From assembly GCA_903824785.1 (NCBI GenBank), contig CAIJYD010000071.1:1-34012 (forward strand): a stretch of DNA of 34,012 bases, in the 5' to 3' direction. Both the position numbers and the translations under genes were made by a program. Shown piece after piece: positions 7,419-15,735 of this stretch. The notes under the pieces are model-generated. The model had not been told where the DNA came from. It made no database searches and worked only from the letters and a program-made list of their open reading frames with translations. Position 1 is the first letter of the stretch. Each line of letters begins with the position of its first letter. Source of the stretch: an uncultured Bacteroidota bacterium. Lineage in GTDB: Bacteria; Bacteroidota; Bacteroidia; Bacteroidales; VadinHA17.

Positions 7419-8427
7419 TATTTCTCAGCCAGATTGTTTTCCCCGGTTCAGGCTCTGTTCCCTCTTCCAGTCTGTTTTTTTCGTAAAGACTCTTTAGTTT
7501 AATTCCGTATTTCTGTGAAATAAGATACATAGTCTCTCCTTCCAGAGCAATATGAGTCTCTTTACCCGGTTCAGCCTTTTCCCTCTTTGGCTGAAGGTAT
7601 AAGATCTGACCCGGAACAAGTTTAAAATCGTCAGCCAGTTCATTATATCTGGCAATCTCCCACTTAAGCAACTGATGCTCCTGTTCAATTTTTTCTTTAC
7701 TGTCTCCCTCTCTGACAACAATATACTGTATTCTGTTAGTTTCCATTATTCGTGAAACATGAGCCGCAACAGGACTAAAATCGTCTGAAACTGTTATTGC
7801 CGGTTCACTCTTTTCAGCTATCTGAATGGGAACAGGAATTGAATCTGTAACGGCAGTTGTTGTCTGCTGCGGAGAAGGGGAATCCTTCTTCCCGCTATCA
7901 AGATACCAGAGATTATTCTCTTCAATTTTCCTGATCAGCATATTGGCATAATCCGGATTGGTGGCATAGCCCGCTTTCTTTAGTCCACGGGCCCATCCTT
8001 TATAGTCTGTATGATCTATGCTGAAAAGAGAAGCATACCTTGATCCTGATTTCAGAAAATCGGAATGATCGGAATATGATTCCTCCGGATTACGGTATTT
8101 CCTGAAACATTCATTTCTTTTGTCATCATTGTGTCTTACGGTAGGCCCCTTCCAGTCATTGTGACATTTTATGCCAAAATGGTTATTTGCCTCACGGGCA
8201 AGAGTACTTCGCCCATAATCCGATTCAATTATTCCCTGAGCAAGAGTAATACTTGCAGGTATCCCTGTTCTCTTCATTTCACTGACAGCAAGACCTTTAT
8301 ACCTCTCTATATAATCCCCTTCTGACAATACGGCACCTGTTGTGGGAACAACAGGCTTATATGCCTTGCATGAAATGAGAGTTGCAAAGAACAGAAATCT
8401 GAAAATGAAATTTAATCTTTTTGGCAT
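7396..8427 (-). CDS. Lipoprotein peptidoglycan hydrolase, GH73 plus LysM
   Basis: The 343-residue protein has a lipoprotein signal ending in LISC, with Cys20 as the lipidated residue. The GH73 glucosaminidase domain spans about 44-172. Glu68 in ITLAQGIIESDYGRS is the likely general acid, and NNHFGIKC and the YRNPEESYSDHSDFL segment typical of the family follow. After a low-complexity linker (183-215) come two LysM-like domains, about 235-280 (YIVVREGDSKEKI) and 291-336 (HIALEGETMYLISQKYGIK), which should bind peptidoglycan. It would cut the glycan backbone in the periplasm during growth or division. The gene overlaps fmt tail-to-tail by 23 bases. Confidence 0.92.
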   Translation of the reverse strand: MPKRLNFIFRFLFFATLISCKAYKPVVPTTGAVLSEGDYIERYKGLAVSEMKRTGIPASITLAQGIIESDYGRSTLAREANNHFGIKCHNDWKGPTVRHNDDKRNECFRKYRNPEESYSDHSDFLKSGSRYASLFSIDHTDYKGWARGLKKAGYATNPDYANMLIRKIEENNLWYLDSGKKDSPSPQQTTTAVTDSIPVPIQIAEKSEPAITVSDDFSPVAAHVSRIMETNRIQYIVVREGDSKEKIEQEHQLLKWEIARYNELADDFKLVPGQILYLQPKREKAEPGKETHIALEGETMYLISQKYGIKLKSLYEKNRLEEGTEPEPGKTIWLRNIKPVSLP

Positions 8428-8443
8428 CCGGAACAGTTTGCGA

Positions 8444-8451
8444 CAAAAGTA
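8444..8451 (-). promoter_or_regulatory. -7 box for the GH73 lipoprotein gene
   Basis: On the minus strand TACTTTTG matches TAnnTTTG. It lies 16 bases before the start codon, so the leader would be only about 10 bases. No clear -33 TTG is visible at the usual distance. Confidence 0.45.
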
Positions 8452-8551
8452 GAAAAAAAGTGCAGGTTATACTGTGCTGCCGAAAGTAAAAAACTTTAAA
8501 ATCAGGCCAATCGCTTTCTCTGTTATCCGCCTTAACAATTTACATAGGGGG

Positions 8552-8605
8552 TACCTTTGAAAGGGCGAGCATTATAAATTTTGTATGCAATTATTGCTAA
8601 CTTTG
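8552..8605 (+). promoter_or_regulatory. Two tandem -7 boxes upstream of cdd
   Basis: TACCTTTG (8552-8559) and TAACTTTG (8598-8605) both match TAnnTTTG exactly, upstream of the cytidine deaminase ATG at 8630. The nearer one would give a leader of roughly 18 bases. Neither has a TTG at the standard distance; TTTG at 8580-8583 is 14 bases from the second box, which is short. Confidence 0.4.
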
Positions 8606-8629
8606 TAACCCATACTGAATAAGAGTGTT

Positions 8630-9127
8630 ATGATAAGAACAAATAATATATCATTTTCATACAAAGAATTTGAGAATCAGGAAGAGTTAATATCTGATGA
8701 CAGAGAGCTGATTGCTGCTGCACGCGAAACAGCATTAAATGCTTATGCCCCTTACTCAAAGTTCAGAGTCGGAGCAGCAGTACGACTGGAAAGCGGTATT
8801 ATTATATGTGGGGCAAATGTTGAAAATGCAGCCTTCCCGTCAGGAATATGTGCTGAACGGAATGCCCTGGCAAATTCGGTTGCAAACCACAGAAATGATA
8901 AACCCGTGGCAATAGCAGTTGCGGCAATGAATGAAGATGGCCTTACTGAAGATCCTGTTGCCCCCTGCGGAAATTGCCGTCAGGTAATAGCAGAAGAGGA
9001 ATCAAGATCAGGAAATCAGATAAGGATAATATTGTCAGGCAGGAACAGGTCAATAATTATTGAAACTATCAGCAGCCTGCTGCCTCTGCAGTTCAATAGC
9101 AGAAACCTTAAAATCAATCTTCCCTGA
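8630..9127 (+). CDS. cdd: Cytidine deaminase
   Basis: This 165-residue zinc enzyme converts cytidine and deoxycytidine to (deoxy)uridine in pyrimidine salvage. AYAPYSKFRVGAAV and GANVENAAFPSGICAERNAL carry substrate-binding residues, the zinc ligand Cys74 and the catalytic Glu76. PCGNCRQV supplies Cys113 and Cys116. Three cysteine ligands and the length mark the homotetrameric short type. Residues 1-22 (MIRTNNISFSYKEFENQEEL) extend beyond the usual start but are common in Bacteroidota members. The 3' end overlaps the convergent response-regulator gene by 14 bases. Confidence 0.96.
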   Translation: MIRTNNISFSYKEFENQEELISDDRELIAAARETALNAYAPYSKFRVGAAVRLESGIIICGANVENAAFPSGICAERNALANSVANHRNDKPVAIAVAAMNEDGLTEDPVAPCGNCRQVIAEEESRSGNQIRIILSGRNRSIIIETISSLLPLQFNSRNLKINLP

Positions 9128-9809
9128 TAATAAGCTGGAAGCCGGCTCCATGGATATTTTTTATTACCAGCCCGGGATCGTCCGCTAAAAACTTTCTGAG
9201 CTTTGTTATGTAAACATCCATACTTCTGGCAGTAAAATAATCATCGGATCCCCATATTTTTTTAAGGGCTACCTCCCTGCTGATCAATGCATTTGGATTA
9301 ATCGCAAGCAATTCAAGAAGCTGTGCCTCTTTGGGAGAAAGTTTCTTTTCATCGTCCCCGATAGTAAGGGTTCTGAGCCGCGAATTAAAGAGATACTTAC
9401 CAATCTCATAAAAATCCTTTGTGGCAGACTGAAAATCGCGTCTTGACAGAATCGCCCGAATCTTAGCCAGGAGAATATCGGTATCGAAGGGTTTGGTAAT
9501 ATAATCATCACCTCCCACCCCATAGCCTTTAAGGACATCGTCTTTCAGCTTTTTAGCCGTAAGGAATATTACAGGTACCTCATTGTTTATCTGCCTTATT
9601 TCGCTGGCAATTGTAAATCCATCAACATGCGGAAGCATAATGTCGAGAATACAGATATTGAAGACACCTTTCCTGAAATGATCGACTGCATATTTACCAT
9701 CATCGACCCACTCAACAGCATAGTCATTTAGTTCAAGGTATGACTTTAACACAGAGCCAAAGCTCAGGTCATCCTCAACCAGAAAAATCTTAATAGTTTT
9801 GTTGCTCAT
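9114..9809 (-). CDS. OmpR-family response regulator (RprY-like)
   Basis: The 231-residue protein starts MSNKTIKIFLVEDD. The frame is open for 23 more codons upstream, but those lie inside the kinase gene. The receiver domain has the acidic pocket Glu12-Asp13-Asp14, the phospho-acceptor Asp56 (CILDIMLP), Thr84 and Lys86 (FLTAKKLKDD). The C-terminal winged-helix domain (about 130-231) includes LSPKEAQLLELL and RSMDVYITKLRKFL, the recognition region of OmpR/PhoB proteins. It begins one base after the kinase stop, so the two are cotranscribed. It resembles RprY of Bacteroides. The expected DNA site is a direct repeat of about 11-bp period, which is exactly what lies upstream of the kinase gene. 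Confidence 0.93.
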   Translation of the reverse strand: MSNKTIKIFLVEDDLSFGSVLKSYLELNDYAVEWVDDGKYAVDHFRKGVFNICILDIMLPHVDGFTIASEIRQINNEVPVIFLTAKKLKDDVLKGYGVGGDDYITKPFDTDILLAKIRAILSRRDFQSATKDFYEIGKYLFNSRLRTLTIGDDEKKLSPKEAQLLELLAINPNALISREVALKKIWGSDDYFTARSMDVYITKLRKFLADDPGLVIKNIHGAGFQLIIRED

Positions 9810-9810
9810 T

Positions 9811-11451
9811 TTAGTTCTCCCAGTTAAATGGTAAAAATATTTCGAACCGGCTCCCTTTGCCTGGTTCGCTGAAAACATTCACGGTGCCCTTGTGGGCATC
9901 AATTATAGCTCTGGCATAGTTTAAGCCAAGTCCGAAACCTTTAATATTATGAACATCCCCTGAATTCTGACGGTAGAACCTCTCAAAAATCTTGCTCTGA
10001 ACAGCTTTGGTCATACCTATTCCTTCATCTTCAAAAGTTAAGATTACTCCCTTTTCGTTATTAATTGTGGTTACAGTTATTTCAGGAGATTCAGGAGAAT
10101 ACTTCAGGGAATTATCGAGAAAATTATTTACCAGATTCGTAAGATGCTCACTATCACCATATATTACCGGCTCAGCAGCCTCCAGCTTCAGATTTATCTT
10201 CCCGTTTCTCTGCTGAACCTGTATTTCAATAGTTTCAATTGCATGTTCAATTATGGTATGCAATGACACATCATCATATCTGAATTCAATCTCCTTCTTG
10301 TCAAGAGATGCTATCTGAAGAATAGTCTCAACCTTTTTATTCATCCGGTTGTTCTCCTTTTTGATCATGCTTATAAAATGCCTGATGCTTGTTTCATCCT
10401 TAATCACTTTGGGATTTATTATTGTATCAGCTGCAAGAGAAATAGTAGCAATCGGGGTCTTAAACTCGTGAGTCATATTGTTAATGAAATCTGATTTCAT
10501 TTCTGAAATCTTCTTCTGCCTGATAATAAAATAGAGACTAAGTGCAAATGTTGCAAGGATAAAAAGGGAAAAAAGCAACGAACCACCAAGCAGCCAGGCA
10601 ATTGATCCGAGCACATAGTTTGCCCGCTCAGGAAAAATCACTGCAAGTGTAAGATCCTGCCTGATAATGTTGCCCGGAAATAACCTGACCATATAGTTAC
10701 TTCTCAGGAAATCCTTCTTTGCTGACTTTTTAAATGTACCATCCTGAACTATCCCGTTTTTTATTATTGCAAACTCAAATGGCGTTTTTATTTCAGCGAA
10801 TGAGAGTGTCTGCTGAAGGGTATATTCAATCTCTTTATTATCAAGCTCCAGGGTTTTCTCCCATTGATAAATCTCCGATATCACCTCGTCGCTCATATTC
10901 TGAAACTCTGTCGACCTCTTCCGCACCCAGTCGAGAAACTCATTTTGCCTCACATAAGCATCCCTCGAATAGGAGACAGAGGCTTCCCCTCTTTTTAAAA
11001 TACTCATTTTCCGCGATTCGTCAGGGGCCGTGTATATTACAGTCACCGAATCGGAGACTATTGAACTGTCACCGGGATAATTAAAAGACTTTTTTACCGT
11101 GGTAAGTCTCCCTGAATCTCCCCTTCCTGAATACGACTGATTGGTTATGCTCATACTGATGTTGCTGTCAGCATCAGAAGAATAACTTCCTATGCTTAGA
11201 TAACTGTTAACATCAGTCTGCATATTACTGTATGAAAAAGGGTTGATAACGTTGAAATTATTAAAATAATTCATCTTCCGGGAAGCCTCAATGGAATTTG
11301 CAGCATTATTAAGGCTGACAACTACTGCATGATTAAAAGTCTCATTCCTTATACTTATTGCATTGCTTATCCATACAATCTGAACCCAGATAATACCCAG
11401 AATTGAAAGCATCATCATTAAAATAAGGCCGGTGAATCTGATCTTGTTCAT
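9811..11451 (-). CDS. Membrane sensor histidine kinase (RprX-like)
   Basis: The 546-residue kinase has transmembrane helices at about 7-28 and 284-310 enclosing a ~255-residue periplasmic sensor domain of no recognised type, rich in Ser and Asn. The cytoplasmic part has the H-box NNMTHEFKTPIATI with phospho-acceptor His328. The ATPase domain shows the N-box around Asn443/Asn447 (LVNNFLDNSLKYSP), DEGIGM at 475-480 and GFGLGL at 505-510. All catalytic motifs are intact. It precedes the response regulator with one base between, so the pair forms an operon. A -7 box lies only 4 bases before the ATG, suggesting a leaderless or nearly leaderless transcript, and a phased TTAAC array lies behind it. 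Confidence 0.94.
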   Translation of the reverse strand: MNKIRFTGLILMMMLSILGIIWVQIVWISNAISIRNETFNHAVVVSLNNAANSIEASRKMNYFNNFNVINPFSYSNMQTDVNSYLSIGSYSSDADSNISMSITNQSYSGRGDSGRLTTVKKSFNYPGDSSIVSDSVTVIYTAPDESRKMSILKRGEASVSYSRDAYVRQNEFLDWVRKRSTEFQNMSDEVISEIYQWEKTLELDNKEIEYTLQQTLSFAEIKTPFEFAIIKNGIVQDGTFKKSAKKDFLRSNYMVRLFPGNIIRQDLTLAVIFPERANYVLGSIAWLLGGSLLFSLFILATFALSLYFIIRQKKISEMKSDFINNMTHEFKTPIATISLAADTIINPKVIKDETSIRHFISMIKKENNRMNKKVETILQIASLDKKEIEFRYDDVSLHTIIEHAIETIEIQVQQRNGKINLKLEAAEPVIYGDSEHLTNLVNNFLDNSLKYSPESPEITVTTINNEKGVILTFEDEGIGMTKAVQSKIFERFYRQNSGDVHNIKGFGLGLNYARAIIDAHKGTVNVFSEPGKGSRFEIFLPFNWEN

Positions 11452-11455
11452 ATTA

Positions 11456-11463
11456 CAAAATTA
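11456..11463 (-). promoter_or_regulatory. -7 box of the kinase/regulator operon
   Basis: On the minus strand TAATTTTG matches TAnnTTTG. Only four bases separate it from the kinase ATG, so transcription should begin at or next to the start codon. No -33 TTG is found at 17-23 bases; the TTAAC repeats begin 28 bases behind it. This arrangement fits an activator-dependent promoter. Confidence 0.45.
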
Positions 11464-11490
11464 AAACAATATGTTGTCATAAAGCAGTAT

Positions 11491-11527
11491 TTAACTTTTC
11501 ATTAACTCTTATTAACCGGGCATTAAC
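11491..11527. promoter_or_regulatory. Phased TTAAC direct repeats: likely response-regulator operator
   Basis: TTAAC occurs at 11491, 11502, 11512 and 11523, spacings of 11, 10 and 11 bases, so all four lie on one face of the helix. The last two share the longer block ATTAACCGG. OmpR/PhoB-family regulators bind such 11-bp direct repeats as head-to-tail dimers. The array is shared by two divergent promoters that both lack a -33 TTG. That the neighbouring regulator binds here is inference. Confidence 0.55.
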
Positions 11528-11548
11528 CGGATATCATTGCCAATAAAG

Positions 11549-11556
11549 TACTTTTG
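11549..11556 (+). promoter_or_regulatory. -7 box of the secreted acidic protein gene
   Basis: TACTTTTG matches TAnnTTTG and lies 24 bases before the ATG at 11581. The nearest TTAAC repeat ends 21 bases upstream, where a -33 element would be, and no TTG is present. This is the position from which a PhoB-type activator would recruit polymerase. Confidence 0.5.
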
Positions 11557-11580
11557 ACTTAAATATAAAACTATTAAGTC

Positions 11581-12156
11581 ATGAAAAACATATTTAAGAT
11601 TATCTCATTAACTCTTTTCATCGGTCTGCTTCCGGCCTTCATGGTTTCCGGACAGGGAAGAAAAACTGAGCAGAAGATAAAGATTATTGTTGTTGATGAT
11701 TCAGGCAAGAAAACTGAAATTGACACACTGATCTCAGGCAGCTTTGTGGCAGACACATTAATTTTAAGAGACGGAAAAGCAATAATAGTAAAAAAATCTT
11801 CTGATGAAGAAGGAGTCAGACCAGACGGAGACTCAATGCCTATGACTGTTATCGTTTCATCAGACGATAATGAATCGGAAGGTAACAAAAACGTTAACTA
11901 TCAAAAAACAATCATATTAAAGGATAAGAAATCGGTTAATGATGAAAGTGAGAAATCCTACACCTACACCATCAAAGCTGATACCAAAGAAAATGACGCC
12001 AGGGAAGCTGATAATGAGAAAACAAAATATGTGATCAACAAAGATGGTATAATAATAACTGTGGAGGGTGAAGATTATGAAAAAGTCAAAGAGATGGTAA
12101 AAAAGATTGAAGGAAGTATAGGTACCGGGAAAAAACCGGCCGGAAAGAGCAGGTAA
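11581..12156 (+). CDS. Secreted acidic protein of unknown function
   Basis: The 191-residue protein has a classical signal peptide (MKNIFKIISLTLFIGLLPAF, cleavage near MVSGQG). The mature part is highly charged, with many Asp, Glu and Lys. It contains short beta-rich motifs (QKIKIIVVDDSGKKTEIDT, DTLILRDGKAIIVKK, TKYVINKDGIIITVEG) that look like a loose internal repeat. A C-terminal helix (YEKVKEMVKKIEGSI) ends in a basic tail. I do not recognise the family and see no catalytic motif. It is divergent from the kinase/regulator operon and shares the TTAAC array with it, so it is a good candidate for a direct target, perhaps an envelope-stress or accessory sensor protein. Confidence 0.75.
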   Translation: MKNIFKIISLTLFIGLLPAFMVSGQGRKTEQKIKIIVVDDSGKKTEIDTLISGSFVADTLILRDGKAIIVKKSSDEEGVRPDGDSMPMTVIVSSDDNESEGNKNVNYQKTIILKDKKSVNDESEKSYTYTIKADTKENDAREADNEKTKYVINKDGIIITVEGEDYEKVKEMVKKIEGSIGTGKKPAGKSR

Positions 12157-12223
12157 TGCGGAGATAGTATTCAGTCGGCTTTGCCAACCAAGTAACATAC
12201 ACATTAACAAATAGATACATTGA

Positions 12224-13603
12224 CTAAGATTCTTTGAAGTCAATTTCAAGAGGTTTTTCCTTAAAACCTCTTGTTTTTAATATAAGGAAGATCACGCCTG
12301 CAACCAGCCATATTCCTCCAACCAGTTTTGCGGGTAAAGGGAGGCTGATCCAGATAATAAAACATACAACAAATCCAAGTAGCGGAAGAGCTGCATCTGT
12401 CAGTATATTCCGCTTTTCATTGGGTGGCCTGAGGAAATAGAATTGCCTGAGTGCTGCGAGGTTAACCCCCATAAAAGCAAGAAATGCTCCGAAATTCAAT
12501 AATTCTGCAGCACCCTGATAACTTATAATCAATGAAATAACTAAAGTCAGGGCAGCAATAAACAGAATATTGAAATCAGGGGTTGATGTCTTTCCGCTCA
12601 GGTGTGAAAAAAACTTCTGAGGGAGCACACCGTCTCTTCCCATTGCATATAAAAGACGTGCTGCTCCTGCCTGACCGGCCAGGCCACTTCCAAGGCAGGC
12701 AACCGATAATATTATGGCTATGGCATTAAACAATAGTGTCCCGCCCACCCTTGCTGAGACATCAAAAAAAGCAGTCTCGGGATTTGTAAAGGAATTATAA
12801 TCGGGCCATACCTGCTGTGCAAGATAAATCTGCAAACCACTGAAAATGCCTGTAAATAAACAGACAAGAACTGGTGCCAGCAGCATGTTCCGCCCGGGGT
12901 TTTTCACCTCTTCAGACAGAGTGGTAACTCCGTCAAATCCAATGTAAGTAAGTGCTGCAAATGATGTTGCAGTCATAATTGCTGAGAAATTGAATGTTTC
13001 CGGATTATAAAATGGTTTATATGAAAGAAGCCCGTCCCAGCCTTGTCCATGAAAAATATACCTGACAGCCATCACGATAAAGACCAGAATAACCACACAC
13101 ATTATAACCAGCAATAATTCGTTCGATCGTGCAGTTGACTTTATTCCACGGAGATTAAGATAGGTTATCACCGCGATGAACAAAACAACCCAAACAATAA
13201 AAGGGACAGCCGGAATAAGCCTGTTTAAAGTCAGGGCACCATAAACAGTATTGATTACAGGAATAATAAGATAGTCAAGGAACATTACCCATCCTGCCAT
13301 GAACCCGAGGTGTATATTCAGCCCTTTTCCAACATATGTATAAGCTGACCCTGCTGATGGAAACAGTGAGGCCATCCTTCCATAACTTAATGCGGTCAGC
13401 ATCATACCCGACATGGCAATAAGTAAAGTTGTAACCATATGGCCACGCGATACCACGGAAGCTATTCCGAATAATCCTATTGCAGCAATCGGCTGTATAA
13501 GCACAACACCATAAAAGATAAGATCCCACAACCCCAGTACACGTTTCAGTTGTGGAATAACCTGTACTTTTTTCCCGGGGATGGTGTCATTGCCGGTTAT
13601 CAT
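12224..13603 (-). CDS. APC-superfamily amino acid/amine permease
   Basis: The 459-residue protein is hydrophobic throughout with about twelve transmembrane helices, the LeuT-fold layout of the APC superfamily. It has RVLGLWDLIFYGVVLIQPIA at the first helix, SYGRMASLFPSAGSAYTYVG at helix 3 and FAALTYIGFDGVTTLSEEVKNPG at helix 6, all diagnostic of amino acid-polyamine-organocation transporters. The sequence gives no clear substrate, but the group imports amino acids, polyamines and similar amines by proton or sodium symport. It is the last of four closely spaced genes on this strand. Nineteen bases separate it from the CBM9-like gene, so uptake of the product of the upstream enzymes is likely. 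Confidence 0.9.
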   Translation of the reverse strand: MITGNDTIPGKKVQVIPQLKRVLGLWDLIFYGVVLIQPIAAIGLFGIASVVSRGHMVTTLLIAMSGMMLTALSYGRMASLFPSAGSAYTYVGKGLNIHLGFMAGWVMFLDYLIIPVINTVYGALTLNRLIPAVPFIVWVVLFIAVITYLNLRGIKSTARSNELLLVIMCVVILVFIVMAVRYIFHGQGWDGLLSYKPFYNPETFNFSAIMTATSFAALTYIGFDGVTTLSEEVKNPGRNMLLAPVLVCLFTGIFSGLQIYLAQQVWPDYNSFTNPETAFFDVSARVGGTLLFNAIAIILSVACLGSGLAGQAGAARLLYAMGRDGVLPQKFFSHLSGKTSTPDFNILFIAALTLVISLIISYQGAAELLNFGAFLAFMGVNLAALRQFYFLRPPNEKRNILTDAALPLLGFVVCFIIWISLPLPAKLVGGIWLVAGVIFLILKTRGFKEKPLEIDFKES

Positions 13604-13622
13604 CCTGTTAAATATTTTCTGC

Positions 13623-14396
13623 CTATTTAAACTTTAGTATTCCAAAAAACCGGGGCATATGAAAATTAGGCTTGTCGTTTTCAACAACTGACCATGTTAT
13701 ATAATGAGGGTTGGAGCTGTTTTCGGCTATCTTGTAGAGATTAGCTCTCCACTCAACACCTTTTCCCGGACGCGTTACATTTGAAAATTTCTCCAGCATG
13801 GCAAAAGGTATCCGGTACTCAAGAGTCCAGGTAACAGGATCACTCATTTCCGGATCGATTATCTGCGGAAGCGAATGTGCAAGCTCAATCTTCTGAAGAT
13901 CTTCATTCTCAACCTTTTTAGATTCTTTTCTGGGAACCGTATTATAATGCATCAGAGGTGTGCCTCCGCAATTGGTTTCAAGGTTGAAATATTTTCCCTT
14001 GAAGGCTGAGTCGGGGGCAAAGAAGAATTCGACAGCAGAATCTTTCCAGACAGGTCCGTTGAATTCTTTTGTAAGGCATCGGACATAACGGTCTTTTACC
14101 TGAAATATAACGTACAGATTATCATCATCGTACAATAGTTTTGCCTGTGCACCCGGACGAAATCCGGGAATTGCTCCCATATAATTGGCAATATCAGCAG
14201 CTTCAACCTTTTTCCATTGAGGCTTGTCCCAGTTTCCATCAATCTTCATGGGTTTTTTCAGCCTGGCAACATTATAAACAGAGCTCTTGTTATCACCAGG
14301 TCTCTTTAATCCGGTGGTTATAATAAATATTAAAACAATTAAGCCCAGAGAGATATACCTTGAGAAGAATCTTGCCACTTTTCTGTAGTTTGTCAT
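13623..14396 (-). CDS. Secreted CBM9-like domain protein
   Basis: The 257-residue protein has a basic N-terminus and a hydrophobic stretch (about 16-30, SLGLIVLIFIITTGL) that is a signal peptide or membrane anchor. The rest matches the layout of carbohydrate-binding family-9-like domains: LKKPMKIDGNWDKPQWKKVE near residue 46-65, LLYDDDNLYVIFQVKD, then WKDSAVEFFFAPD, and the C-terminal PFAMLEKF and WRANLYKI. Such domains bind sugar ends or, in many Bacteroidota proteins, an unknown ligand. It lies 11 bases after the aminotransferase stop and 19 before the permease start. Its place in the operon suggests binding of the extracytoplasmic substrate, but the ligand is unknown. Confidence 0.82.
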   Translation of the reverse strand: MTNYRKVARFFSRYISLGLIVLIFIITTGLKRPGDNKSSVYNVARLKKPMKIDGNWDKPQWKKVEAADIANYMGAIPGFRPGAQAKLLYDDDNLYVIFQVKDRYVRCLTKEFNGPVWKDSAVEFFFAPDSAFKGKYFNLETNCGGTPLMHYNTVPRKESKKVENEDLQKIELAHSLPQIIDPEMSDPVTWTLEYRIPFAMLEKFSNVTRPGKGVEWRANLYKIAENSSNPHYITWSVVENDKPNFHMPRFFGILKFK

Positions 14397-14407
14397 TTTG
14401 TTAAGTT

Positions 14408-15682
14408 TTATTTTGAATAAGCCAATATTACTTTTCTCAGTGCATCACCAATCTGTTCACAATTCTCGGCGGTATAGGTTGGGTAGGCAAAACAGGTGAA
14501 GGTATGCTCTTCATGCCACCTGGCATTTGGCACATCAACATTTGTATAATCTGCACTTGCAGGATTGGTGTACTCTTTTGATTTAAAAGGAAATCCGCTT
14601 AATCCGAAGGCATTATGTTTCTGAAATGCCTGTTCGACATGACACTGCGGCCAGAAAACCTTCCAGACCACCGCTCCTTCTGCTACTGCTGCATCGGCAA
14701 ATTGCTTTATATCGCATGTCATCCTTTCAATATCAAGCGAAAATGCAAGGACAAACCAGCCGTTCTGTCGCTCTTCAGTATCAACCGGCATATTAAGAAT
14801 CTGAGGAAGATCCTTTACCTTATCCATTATTATATGAGCATTTCTTTTGCGGGCAGGCATATTCCAGGAATCCATCCGTTCAAGTTCCATAAGTCCGATT
14901 GCTGACTGCATCTCAGTCATTCTGTAATTCCACCCAACCATATTATGAATGTATGGCAGTTTTTGTTCAAGTTCGAGTAAGCTAAGGCGTTGTTTTACAT
15001 CATAGCCATGATCTCTGAAACTGCGCGCAGTCCATGCATATTCTTCATTATCAGTAGTAACCATCCCTCCTTCGCCACCTGTAGTGAAAGTTTTATTCTG
15101 ACAGAAGCTGCATCCGGCAATATCACTCAGTGTGCCGGTCTTCTTTCCCTTATAATAGCCACCGAAAGCTTCAGCATTATCTTCAATAACGAGCAGTTTA
15201 TGCTTTCTCGCGAACGCATTTATCTTCGACATATCGCATACATTGCCATAGAGATGCACCGGCATAATCGCTTTTGTCCTTTCATTAACCAGTTTCTCAG
15301 CCGATTCGATACTAATACAATGATCGTCGAGGTTTACATCTGCAAAACGGGGAATTGCACCTGCCTGGATTACCGAAAAACTTGAAGCAATGAAGGTATA
15401 ACTCGGCACAATGACCTCATCGCCCGGACCAATACCCATGGCAGTCAGTCCAACATGCAAGGCAGCTGTACCTGTTGCCACAGAAACAGCATATTTACTT
15501 CCCTGCCATTCTGCAAATTTTTTCTCAAATTCCATTCCTTTGGGTCCGGTCCAGTAATTCACTTTCCCTGAACGCAATACATCCTCAACAGCCTTAATGG
15601 TTTTTTCATCAAAATTCGGCCATCCTGTTTTCTGGCTGGTAACAGTTTTTGGGCCACCGTTTATTGCTAGTTTTTCTGACAT
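14408..15682 (-). CDS. DegT/DnrJ/EryC1/StrS-family PLP aminotransferase
   Basis: The 424-residue protein is a fold-type I PLP enzyme of the sugar/AHBA aminotransferase family. TGTAALHVGL and GDEVIVPSYTFIAS bind the cofactor phosphate and substrate. Asp168 in LLVIEDNAEAFGG pairs with the pyridine nitrogen, and Lys197 in SFCQNKTFTTGGEGG is the Schiff-base lysine. All are present, so it should be active. The family usually adds an amino group to a keto-sugar, taking it from glutamate. No sugar-nucleotide genes are nearby, unlike the usual setting in surface-polysaccharide clusters. Here it stands with a ceramidase-like hydrolase, a CBM9-like protein and an amine permease, so a catabolic or reverse role is possible. 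Confidence 0.92.
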   Translation of the reverse strand: MSEKLAINGGPKTVTSQKTGWPNFDEKTIKAVEDVLRSGKVNYWTGPKGMEFEKKFAEWQGSKYAVSVATGTAALHVGLTAMGIGPGDEVIVPSYTFIASSFSVIQAGAIPRFADVNLDDHCISIESAEKLVNERTKAIMPVHLYGNVCDMSKINAFARKHKLLVIEDNAEAFGGYYKGKKTGTLSDIAGCSFCQNKTFTTGGEGGMVTTDNEEYAWTARSFRDHGYDVKQRLSLLELEQKLPYIHNMVGWNYRMTEMQSAIGLMELERMDSWNMPARKRNAHIIMDKVKDLPQILNMPVDTEERQNGWFVLAFSLDIERMTCDIKQFADAAVAEGAVVWKVFWPQCHVEQAFQKHNAFGLSGFPFKSKEYTNPASADYTNVDVPNARWHEEHTFTCFAYPTYTAENCEQIGDALRKVILAYSK

Positions 15683-15735
15683 AATCTGTTTAAATGAATT
15701 GATAATATACTGATTAAATGCTCTGTAATAATTAC

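Noticed and set aside
9810-9878. Longer start for the response regulator
   Set aside because: The extra 23 codons lie inside the kinase gene; the family begins at the Met just before KIFLVEDD.
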